From NCBI GenBank assembly GCA_964510065.1, contig CAZEAC010000008.1:1-64000 (forward strand): a DNA stretch of 64,000 nt, written 5' to 3'. The position numbers were made by a program, and so were the translations under genes. The notes under the pieces were generated by a model that had not been told where the DNA came from, made no database searches, and was given only the letters and a program-made list of their open reading frames with translations. Below, one piece after another: positions 1-6,266 of this stretch. This DNA is from CAZEAC01 sp964510065. GTDB taxonomy: Bacteria; Bdellovibrionota_C; UBA2361; CAIXSY01. Position 1 is the first letter of the stretch, and the number at the start of each line of letters is the position of its first letter.

Positions 1-47
1 ATTTACGGGCATCTCGCTCGCCTCGCGACGAACCCTGGTGAGATTTG
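1..47 (+). repeat. 47-bp dispersed intergenic repeat, copy A
   Basis: This copy matches the reverse complement of 10866-10912 at 42 of 47 positions, and all five differences are transitions. It begins ATTTACGGGC and ends TGGTGAGATTTG. It lies downstream of mreB, at the window edge, so its left boundary is unknown. No coding potential is visible. It is probably a dispersed intergenic repeat; function unknown. Confidence 0.75.
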
Positions 48-91
48 CGGGTTAAGGCGGCTACACACACTTACCTGAACTGAAAGATATT

Positions 92-105
92 GGCGCTCCT
101 GCGCC
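92..105 (-). terminator. Weak hairpin after mreB
   Basis: GGCGC-TCCT-GCGCC forms a 5-bp stem with a tetraloop about 10 bases past the mreB stop. It is followed on the minus strand by only a short A/T-rich stretch and no clear U-tract, so its role as a terminator is uncertain. Confidence 0.25.
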
Positions 106-113
106 TCGTAATA

Positions 114-1142
114 TTAATGCAGCACTACATCGCGCAAGAGGTCTAACTGATCGAGCACCGCACCAGACCCCATTACCACCGCAGATATTGGATCATCAAC
201 CAACACTACATGAAGTCCCGTTTCACGACTTAAGAGCTTATCCAGGTTTCGAAGCATCGCGCCGCCACCGGTTAAAGTGATACCACGATCCACAATATCG
301 CCAGCAAGCTCAGGCGGAGTCTTCTCCAGAGAGAGCTTTACCACATCAACAATCTGATTTATCGGTTCAGCAAGCGCCTCACGAATCTCGTCTTCGGTGA
401 TAACGATGCTACGCGGCACACCCTGCACAAGATCGCGTCCTTTCACCTCAACGGCAAGCTTTTCCCCGGTAGGAAGCGCGCTGCCTACGGCAATCTTGAT
501 CTGCTCGGCGGTGCGCTCGCCCACAAGGGTATTAAATCGACGCTTGATGTAATTCGAAATCGCGTCATCCATTTTATCGCCACCGACCCGCACCGATCGC
601 GAATAGACGATACCCTTTAATGATATCACCGCAATTTCAGTGGTTCCGCCGCCTATATCGAGAATCATGCTTCCACAGGCTTCGGTAATCGGCAAACCAG
701 CGCCGATCGCCGCCGCCATCGGCTCTTCGATAAGATAGACTTCGCGCGCGCCGGCAGATTCCGCGGATTCTTTTACCGCACGCTTTTCAACCTCAGTAAT
801 ACCGTGCGGCACACAGACAATAATTCGCGGACGAACAAACCCCCTGCCCTTATGCACTTTTCGAATTAGTCGACGCAACATTTCCTCGGTAATTTCAAAG
901 TCAGCAATAACACCTTCGCGCATTGGGCGAATCGCGGTGATACTTTCGGGAGTTCGCCCGAGCATATTTTTTGCTTCTGTACCAACAGCCAGCACACGGC
1001 GCTTGCCACCGTCATTTTGCACAGCTACCACGGATGGCTCGTTACAAACTACGCCGTGACCCTTTTGGTATATCAGAGTATTTGCAGTGCCGAGATCAAT
1101 CGCCAAATCATTAGAAAAGTAACCAAACAGTGAACTCAACAT
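114..1142 (-). CDS. mreB: Rod shape-determining protein MreB
   Basis: Bacterial actin homologue. It polymerises on the inner face of the cytoplasmic membrane and positions the cell-wall elongation machinery. The 342-residue length is normal for the family. The actin-fold phosphate-1 motif DLGTANT is at residues 16-22, the phosphate-2 motif LDIGGGTTEIAV is near the middle, the EEPMAAAIGAG helix precedes it, and GGGAMLRN (adenosine region) is near the C-terminus. The start is ATG with no clear Shine-Dalgarno sequence. In many genomes mreC and mreD follow directly. Here the 113 bases downstream hold only a weak hairpin and repeat copy A, and no mreC start is seen before the window ends. Identification is secure. 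Confidence 0.97.
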   Translation of the reverse strand: MLSSLFGYFSNDLAIDLGTANTLIYQKGHGVVCNEPSVVAVQNDGGKRRVLAVGTEAKNMLGRTPESITAIRPMREGVIADFEITEEMLRRLIRKVHKGRGFVRPRIIVCVPHGITEVEKRAVKESAESAGAREVYLIEEPMAAAIGAGLPITEACGSMILDIGGGTTEIAVISLKGIVYSRSVRVGGDKMDDAISNYIKRRFNTLVGERTAEQIKIAVGSALPTGEKLAVEVKGRDLVQGVPRSIVITEDEIREALAEPINQIVDVVKLSLEKTPPELAGDIVDRGITLTGGGAMLRNLDKLLSRETGLHVVLVDDPISAVVMGSGAVLDQLDLLRDVVLH

Positions 1143-1253
1143 AGATGAACTAGCAGTACAAAGATTTATAAATAGAAAATTGGTGGAAAAATTTCCGGTT
1201 CAGCGAGCAGCGCTCGGAATACCACCGCGCTACTGCAAAGGCAAGAAAGTTTT

Positions 1254-1270
1254 GTTTAATTTAATTAAAC
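1254..1270. promoter_or_regulatory. 17-bp perfect AT-rich palindrome
   Basis: GTTTAATT-T-AATTAAAC has perfect 8-bp arms around one base. It lies in the 167-bp gap between the stop of the small gene at 1310 and the mreB start. An operator for mreB, or part of a terminator for the 1310-1621 gene, are both possible. A second small dyad (CGAGC-AGC-GCTCG, about 1204-1216) is nearby. Confidence 0.3.
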
Positions 1271-1309
1271 TTAGCCAGACTTCTCACGGCTGTCGCAAAA
1301 ATCTTTGCG

Positions 1310-1621
1310 CTACGCAGCCGTAGGCGCTTCCGAGATTGCCTCCGAGATGGCCGCAGTCGGATTGTCATTAATATTGAGCTCGGAGATCCGCGCTTTCAGG
1401 AACAAAATCTGCTCGTCCTGCGGCAACCGCGGATCAACGAAGATAAGCCGCGAGCTAAGCGCGCGGCAGGAGCCACTCACCACTTTCCATCCCGGACCCT
1501 GGCGCAGCTTTTCACGGCGCACAACGTATCCCGCAGCGCCAAGCATGCCTACCAACTCCTTAAAATGGCTTTCCTTTTTAGGATCTTTGGAGGGTGCCGC
1601 TATTGTCTTTGTACGTGCCAT
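1310..1621 (-). CDS. Small conserved hypothetical protein
   Basis: A 103-residue soluble protein of unknown function. The basic N-terminus (MARTKTIAAPSKDPKKES) is followed by a compact segment with the pattern GYVVRREKLRQGPGWKVVSG, then SCRA...RLIFVDPRLPQDEQILFL. From memory this Arg/Lys-Gln-Gly-Gly-Trp and FVDRRL pattern recurs in short uncharacterised proteins of many Gram-negative bacteria, but I know of no assigned role. The last 20 residues are Ala/Glu-rich and low in complexity. A GGA about 10 bases before the ATG may serve as the ribosome binding site. The opposite-strand frame at 1305-1688 is rejected because the minus-strand product has family-like composition. Transcribed divergently from rplS. 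Confidence 0.7.
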   Translation of the reverse strand: MARTKTIAAPSKDPKKESHFKELVGMLGAAGYVVRREKLRQGPGWKVVSGSCRALSSRLIFVDPRLPQDEQILFLKARISELNINDNPTAAISEAISEAPTAA

Positions 1622-1691
1622 AAAGCGTTCCAGTGCTCTTGTGTTTTCAAGTAAGTCTGATACTATACGGGGCTCGTTAACTATGTAAGCC

Positions 1692-1826
1692 CTTAAATTT
1701 ACAGTGCTTAAATTTAATGTGCTTAAATTTACGGTGCCACAGTTTGCAGTACATTATTTTAGAGTGCTACAATACAAAGCGCTATAGTTTAAAGTACGAA
1801 ATTTTAATGGGCTAATTTGTCGTTAG
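1692..1826. repeat. Nine-unit 15-bp degenerate tandem repeat upstream of rplS
   Basis: Units of exactly 15 bp start at 1692, 1707, 1722, 1737, 1752, 1767, 1782, 1797 and 1812. The first three are almost identical (CTTAAATTTACAGTG, CTTAAATTTAATGTG, CTTAAATTTACGGTG) and later units decay but stay in register, typically a C start and an AGTG-like end. An in-frame stop precedes the array (TAA at 1686-1688) and a TAG occurs in unit 7, so it is not a coding repeat. It fills most of the gap between the divergent starts at 1621 and 1864 and may overlap the rplS promoter or leader. Confidence 0.8.
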
Positions 1827-1863
1827 CATACAGATTCATTAGTTTTAACCATAGAGTCATACG

Positions 1864-2361
1864 ATGTCATCCTCCATAGCAGCCAAGCTTCAAAAAATCG
1901 CTGATGAAAGTCTCCGAACCAAGATCCCGCAGTTCCGTCCGGGAGATTCGGTCAAAGTACATGCTAAAATTGTTGAGGGAGCCAAGGAGCGTGTACAGGT
2001 ATTTGAAGGCGTAGTTATTCGCTGCCAAGGTCGCCGAGGTTCACACGCAACATTTACAGTGCGGAAAGTTTCTTACAATATCGGTGTAGAGCGTACTTTT
2101 CCTCTGCACAGCCCGCGCATTGAAAAGATCGAGGTCACAAGTCGTGGCACGGTACGTCGTAAGCGTCTCTACTACCTCAGAAATCTTCGCGGTAAAGCCA
2201 GCAAAATTAAGGGAGTTGCAGTGGCCGAAGGTGGCGCGACTGACTCTTCTGGTTCAACGCAGGAAGTTGTCGCTCCGGTTACTGATATACAGACAGCCCC
2301 GGCGGCAGCAATTGGTGGATCGTCTGAGAGCAGCACATTATCCTCTGGTGCTGAGTCGTAG
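1864..2361 (+). CDS. rplS: 50S ribosomal protein L19 with C-terminal extension
   Basis: L19 sits at the 30S-50S interface of the ribosome. Residues 1-115 match the family throughout: IPQFRPGDSVKVHAKIVEG, ERVQVFEGVVI, a GSHATFTVRKVSYNIGVERTFPLHSP core, and VRRKRLYYLRNLRGKASKIK. The usual length is about 115 residues; this protein has 165. The extra 50 residues are Ala/Ser/Thr/Val-rich, acidic and probably disordered, unlike the basic core. The usual neighbours rpsP, rimM and trmD are absent, so the gene stands alone. It is preceded by the 15-bp tandem array and followed 18 bases after its stop by a palindromic repeat element that may act as terminator. Only a weak AGAG precedes the ATG. Confidence 0.96.
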   Translation: MSSSIAAKLQKIADESLRTKIPQFRPGDSVKVHAKIVEGAKERVQVFEGVVIRCQGRRGSHATFTVRKVSYNIGVERTFPLHSPRIEKIEVTSRGTVRRKRLYYLRNLRGKASKIKGVAVAEGGATDSSGSTQEVVAPVTDIQTAPAAAIGGSSESSTLSSGAES

Positions 2362-2378
2362 GTTCTCGCTTCAATCTG

Positions 2379-2535
2379 TAACTACTAACTGCAACTACTA
2401 GCTGGGCGTGGGTGTCTTTTCCCCATCTCGGTGACCTCTGTGGTTTACATGATTTTAAAACCACAGAGAGCACAGAGCAGAGAACAGAGCGAGGAGAAGA
2501 CTCAAAAAGAATACCCGGAGTTAATGAGTAATTAC
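2379..2535. repeat. Palindromic MITE-like element, copy 1
   Basis: A 157-bp element with imperfect terminal inverted repeats: GTAACTACTAACT at 2379-2391 and AATGAGTAATTAC at 2523-2535. The centre is a perfect 11-bp-arm hairpin, CTCTGTGGTTT (2436-2446) and AAACCACAGAG (2458-2468), next to CACAGAG repeats. Its reverse complement aligns along its length with 5622-5760, including shared GTATTCTTT and CACGC blocks. It carries no gene. It lies just after rplS and could terminate transcription. A CCACAGAG core is a recurrent intergenic repeat in environmental genomes as far as I recall. Confidence 0.8.
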
Positions 2536-2554
2536 GAATTGGACTATCGAGAAA

Positions 2555-3043
2555 TTAAAGTCCAATCGCGGCTGAATTGGTATTTAATACCGCGCCCTCT
2601 TCCATGCTCAGCGAAGGAGTATCGAGCTCACCGCTAAAGCAGCCACCGCGCGCAATCTCTACCCGCTTGACTGCTCGAATTTTTCCCTGCATCTCACCAC
2701 GCAGCACGACAACATCGGCAAATAGCACGCAATCAGTAACTCGCGCCTCCTCTCCGACAACAAGAGTTCCGCCACAATGCATCGTCCCCGAGAATTCCCC
2801 CTCAAGCTTGGCCGAGGTATCAAACGAAAGCTGCCCGTTAAAACGTACTCCGCGCGGCACCGCAATGCGCAGCTTCCTATCGGCTGGCTTAGTTTCGGTC
2901 GAGCCAGCCGATGGCTCTACTTTTTTTGGTGGGATTTCAATGACCTGCGCCGGCTGAGTCTTTTTATTAGCAGCCAAGGACAGAGCGCCTTTTTCGCTCT
3001 CCTGGATCACCGGCTTTGTTTTAGTATTACCCCAGATTGGCAA
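2555..3043 (-). CDS. Bactofilin family cytoskeletal protein
   Basis: Bactofilins are nucleotide-independent polymers that scaffold cell-wall or surface-glycan enzymes. The 162-residue protein has a flexible Lys/Pro/Glu-rich N-terminus (about 1-55). The DUF583 beta-helix follows at about 60-155, seen as a repeating short-strand pattern: VRFNGQLSFDTSAKLEGEFSGTM, GGTLVVGEEARVTDCVLFADVVVLRGEMQGKI, AVKRVEIARGGCFSGELDTPSLSMEEGAVL. The start is TTG at 3043, chosen because a strong AAGGAG lies just upstream (3052-3057). The gene follows the RmlD-like reductase by 24 bases on the same strand, so the two are probably co-transcribed. Its stop faces the palindromic element at 2379-2535. Confidence 0.9.
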   Translation of the reverse strand: MPIWGNTKTKPVIQESEKGALSLAANKKTQPAQVIEIPPKKVEPSAGSTETKPADRKLRIAVPRGVRFNGQLSFDTSAKLEGEFSGTMHCGGTLVVGEEARVTDCVLFADVVVLRGEMQGKIRAVKRVEIARGGCFSGELDTPSLSMEEGAVLNTNSAAIGL

Positions 3044-3051
3044 GACCTTAT

Positions 3052-3057
3052 CTCCTT
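3052..3057 (-). promoter_or_regulatory. Strong ribosome binding site fixing the bactofilin TTG start
   Basis: On the minus strand this reads AAGGAG, 8 bases before the TTG codon at 3043-3041. No in-frame ATG is available nearby, so the site decides the start. Confidence 0.75.
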
Positions 3058-3067
3058 AAGCATTTAA

Positions 3068-4000
3068 CTAAGAAACAGTGCTTTTGGCTACCTCTCTTTT
3101 GGACTCGCAAATGCTAAGTCCAAGCGCCTGGTCGAGCGCGGTAGGTGTCATGTTCAGTAAATCGTAAAGTCGGCTCGAGTCAAGACTGACATCCTCAGGC
3201 CGCGGGGGTGAACTTTCTATATCCGCACGACGAAGCGGAACTATCAGATCGGAATCAAAGCCAGCCTTTATTGCGAAGCGTTTACCCAATTCAAAGCGCG
3301 AAATTCGTTCCGGACCTCCGCAATGAAAGATGGCTGGCCCGACATGGGCACGCAGCGCTAGAAAAACGCTGACGACATCTTCAACGTAAACTGGAGTGCG
3401 CCATTCATCGACAAAAAGGCGGACCGGAGCACCATTTCGAAACTGTCGCTCAATCCACCCCAATGGTGAGCTCTTTAACCCAATATGGGGTCCAACAAAG
3501 AGCGATAAACGTACAACTACACCGCCAGCATCAAGGACAAGCTTTTCAGCCTCTCTCTTGGTCGAAGCGTAAACCGAGCACGGGTTTGGTAGGTCATTTT
3601 CAGTAAATCCTGCCGTTCGGATGGCGGCCCCATCAAAAACAAGATCAGTTGAGCTATAGATCGTTTTGCAACCAACTTTCGCCGCCTGCTCAAGTAACAG
3701 TTTGGTTAAGTCTACATTGGCCCTTCGCGCCTCGACGGGATTAGCCTGACAATACTCTGCGGAGGAAGCCGCAGCGACATGCAGCAGCTGAGCCGGTCTA
3801 AGCGTATCAAAAGCATGGACCAGATTCGCTCGGTCCGGTGCAATCTCAATTAGTTCAGGATTCCCAGAATAAATCGGGTGAGCCACCCTTGTGAGAGACA
3901 GTACCTTGCTGCTTAAAAGAAGCCTTTTGAGGATATGGCTTCCCAGGTATCCGGTACCACCACTTAAAGCCGTGACCACGCTTCCTCGGTTCGTTACCAT
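3068..4000 (-). CDS. RmlD-like NAD(P)-dependent SDR sugar reductase
   Basis: Extended short-chain dehydrogenase of the dTDP-4-dehydrorhamnose reductase type, 310 residues, cytoplasmic. A Rossmann GGTGYLGSH (residues 14-22) binds the cofactor. Ser/Thr at 116-118 (SST) and the YxxxK pair Tyr144/Lys148 form the catalytic triad. The DLVFDG block after the SST is typical of RmlD. No other rml genes lie nearby, so the substrate is not settled; it may act on a dTDP- or UDP-4-keto sugar. It is the first gene of a probable two-gene operon with the bactofilin and is divergent from the penicillin-binding protein gene. Confidence 0.85.
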   Translation of the reverse strand: MVTNRGSVVTALSGGTGYLGSHILKRLLLSSKVLSLTRVAHPIYSGNPELIEIAPDRANLVHAFDTLRPAQLLHVAAASSAEYCQANPVEARRANVDLTKLLLEQAAKVGCKTIYSSTDLVFDGAAIRTAGFTENDLPNPCSVYASTKREAEKLVLDAGGVVVRLSLFVGPHIGLKSSPLGWIERQFRNGAPVRLFVDEWRTPVYVEDVVSVFLALRAHVGPAIFHCGGPERISRFELGKRFAIKAGFDSDLIVPLRRADIESSPPRPEDVSLDSSRLYDLLNMTPTALDQALGLSICESKREVAKSTVS

Positions 4001-4138
4001 AAGATTATTGAGAATGAATCACGCATGATCAGAATAAGCACTAGGTAAACACCGGAATTTACTCTGGCGGAATCTTGCATACCGCGCTAGCATACTGAAA
4101 TCTATAAAGTTTTTTTATGTTTTTGGCGTATATATCTT

Positions 4139-4144
4139 TATACT
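4139..4144 (+). promoter_or_regulatory. Candidate -10 box upstream of the PBP gene
   Basis: TATACT lies 32 bases before the ATG at 4177, in an AT-rich part of the 176-bp divergent gap. The -35 region is poor (TTATGT-like), so this is only a candidate. Confidence 0.3.
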
Positions 4145-4176
4145 GCTTTTCTTATTAAGGCATCATAACAGTAGGT

Positions 4177-5619
4177 ATGAGCAGCTGTCCGCGTAAAATT
4201 AAAACAGAGTCTCGTATTTTGATGGGACAGGTCATCGCCTCACGTGCGTCGAAAACCAGCTCAACTAATTATGCCCGAGTTTTTCTCTATGGCTCGTTGC
4301 TTCTCGTGCTTTGTCTTGCCCCGATTGATAACTACTTTGAGGAAGGCAGCGCTATAGCCGCAGGCCCCGCTCTTAATTCAAGAAACTACCCACGTTCTAA
4401 TCTAGAAAGCACTCTTGGCGATCTGCGCAGCTCGCAGGAAATTACTGAAGTTGCTCGAAACGCAGGCCAAATTGATGGCAAGGGCTTTGGCGGAGAGCAG
4501 CGAAAACTGCCGCAAAATCAACCACGACCGAATCTCGAAAGAGTCAACCTCGATTACGATCGAAGCGGCAGAGCCCAGCTTCCGACACTTCCAAAATTCG
4601 AAAGCTCATATCGCGGTCGCATAGCAGCGGTTTCTGGGCGCGATGATTACGTGTTTTACACCCTCGATCCCGATCTGCAGCAGTATACCAAACAGATAGT
4701 TGAGCGGGCCCGAGCTCCGCATGTCGCGGTTGTCACGATGAATCCCCGAACTGGTGAAATACTCTCGATTGCCGAAAAATCTCAGGCCGTACGAAACCTT
4801 TCGCTTTATTCAGGAATACCCGCTGCCTCGATTTTCAAGCTTGTGACGACAACCGCCGCGCTTGAACGCTCACCGCTTGGTCCGCTTTCGGCGGTTCGCT
4901 TCCGCGGCGGCAACTACACTTTGAATCAGTGGAACTACAAGCCAAATCCGCGCACCGACAAACGAGCAATGCCCCTTGCAGAGGCTCTTGGAAAATCTGT
5001 GAATGCGGTTTTCGCTCGAGTCGCACTAAACCATCTTTCGACTGACATCCTGAGCCTCTATTCACGGCAGTTTGGCTTTAATTCTTTCTTACACACGGAA
5101 CTCCCGCTCCGTATGAGCAACGCCAGCATTCCCGATGGTGATTACGAACTTAGCCGCACCGCTGCGGGCTTTGGCGAGGTTAGCATGAGCCCAGTTCATG
5201 CGGTAACGCTGATGTCAGGTATTGCAAATGGCGGGCTATTGCCGCGGCCTTTGCTGATAAAGGAAATTCTCCACGCTGACGGAGAAATAAAATACGAATC
5301 TTCACCGGAAACTCTCGCGCGCATTATGCAACGCGACACCGCAAGAAAACTCATGAACATGATGGAGTACACCACCACCGTGGGAACTTCACGTCATGAG
5401 TTCTACTCTCGCGGAAGGCGCAGGACGCCGTATCGAGTGGCGGCAAAAACCGGAACTCTCTCTGGCGATTATCCAAAGGGCATTAATCATTGGTTTGTGG
5501 CCGCTGCGCCTCTTGAAGACCCACAACTCGCCGTTGCAGTGCTGGTGGTGAATCCTGGGTCCGGCGGGACAAAATCGTCACAGATCGGAAGAATGTTATT
5601 CGAACGTTACGTCCGCTAA
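4177..5619 (+). CDS. Penicillin-binding protein, transpeptidase domain only
   Basis: DD-transpeptidase that cross-links peptidoglycan stems in the periplasm. One membrane anchor is predicted at about residues 34-50 (VFLYGSLLLVLCLAPI), then a roughly 100-residue linker rich in Arg, Asn and Pro. The catalytic domain covers about 160-480 and has all three signatures: SIFK with Ser218 and Lys221, SVN at 274-276, and KTGT at 424-427. There is no glycosyltransferase domain and no recognisable class B dimerisation domain, so at 480 residues it is a short, minimal class B-like PBP. A second ATG at 4216 is an alternative start. Its 3' end abuts palindromic element copy 2. Confidence 0.9.
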   Translation: MSSCPRKIKTESRILMGQVIASRASKTSSTNYARVFLYGSLLLVLCLAPIDNYFEEGSAIAAGPALNSRNYPRSNLESTLGDLRSSQEITEVARNAGQIDGKGFGGEQRKLPQNQPRPNLERVNLDYDRSGRAQLPTLPKFESSYRGRIAAVSGRDDYVFYTLDPDLQQYTKQIVERARAPHVAVVTMNPRTGEILSIAEKSQAVRNLSLYSGIPAASIFKLVTTTAALERSPLGPLSAVRFRGGNYTLNQWNYKPNPRTDKRAMPLAEALGKSVNAVFARVALNHLSTDILSLYSRQFGFNSFLHTELPLRMSNASIPDGDYELSRTAAGFGEVSMSPVHAVTLMSGIANGGLLPRPLLIKEILHADGEIKYESSPETLARIMQRDTARKLMNMMEYTTTVGTSRHEFYSRGRRRTPYRVAAKTGTLSGDYPKGINHWFVAAAPLEDPQLAVAVLVVNPGSGGTKSSQIGRMLFERYVR

Positions 5620-5621
5620 CC

Positions 5622-5760
5622 GTAATTACTCATTCACCCCTGGTATTCTTTCCCTCACTCTGTGAGCTCAGTGCCTTGTGGTTTTTAGAGTATTTAAACC
5701 ACCGAGACACAGAGATCACAGAGTAATGGGAAGAGCCAACCACGCATAATGAGTAGTTAC
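5622..5760. repeat. Palindromic MITE-like element, copy 2
   Basis: A 139-bp element with ends GTAATTACTCATT (5622-5634) and AATGAGTAGTTAC (5748-5760), a 13-bp inverted repeat with one mismatch. The centre has GTGGTTT and AAACCAC arms and ACACAGAG / TCACAGAG repeats. It is the inverted homologue of 2379-2535. It begins 3 bases after the PBP stop and may provide its terminator. It has no coding capacity. Confidence 0.8.
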
Positions 5761-5791
5761 CTCTCGCCAAAAGGCTCTGTCAAAAATAAGG

Positions 5792-6103
5792 CTATTTTTC
5801 GTCTTTGTAATTTGACTGACCTCGCCGCGGATCGAGCTGGTGCATTATCTGTAAGCTGCTGCAGGTATCACGGCACACCACGACAGCCTGAGCCATGTTC
5901 AAGAGAAACGTGCCGCCTGAAATATTCATTTCAAGAAGCGAGAACTCGTCAGTTGGCTTTACCTTCTTCATTGCCTCTACGAGCTGCCGAAAACCGTCAT
6001 CTATCCGAACGACTTGGCCACTCTTAAAGATCACCGTCGCTGCGTCGCCGGCAAAGGCATGGAGCGGTACTAAGATAAGAAGAACTAGTAGATATTTTTT
6101 CAT
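5792..6103 (-). CDS. Small exported protein of unknown function
   Basis: A 103-residue protein with a clear Sec signal peptide: MKKYLLVLLILVPLHAFAGD, likely cleaved after Ala-Phe-Ala near residue 18. The mature part is short and contains VIFKSGQVVRIDDG, resembling small periplasmic beta-strand proteins, and a CRDTC motif that could form a disulfide in the periplasm. A strong AAGAGGG precedes the ATG, supporting expression and this start. I do not recognise the family. It is convergent with the PBP gene, with palindromic element copy 2 between them. Confidence 0.7.
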   Translation of the reverse strand: MKKYLLVLLILVPLHAFAGDAATVIFKSGQVVRIDDGFRQLVEAMKKVKPTDEFSLLEMNISGGTFLLNMAQAVVVCRDTCSSLQIMHQLDPRRGQSNYKDEK

Positions 6104-6266
6104 TTGCCCTCTTTATTACGCGTTAAAATACTTCTATCTCAATGAGGCAATCAAGGACAACGACCTACCCGTCGTTGAAATCGGGCTATTACCGCTCTGC
6201 TACCGAGCAAGTCGCGGGGAGTACACACCTTTCGCAACGACGCATACGTCAAAAAGCAGGCGCTTA

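Noticed and set aside
1305..1688. Plus-strand frame of 127 residues opposite the small conserved gene
   Set aside because: Composition is Arg/Ser-rich and shadow-like, and the minus-strand product has a recognisable family pattern.
1692..1787. Coding pentapeptide repeat (LKFTV-like) in the 15-bp array
   Set aside because: In-frame stops on both sides and no start codon; the array is non-coding.
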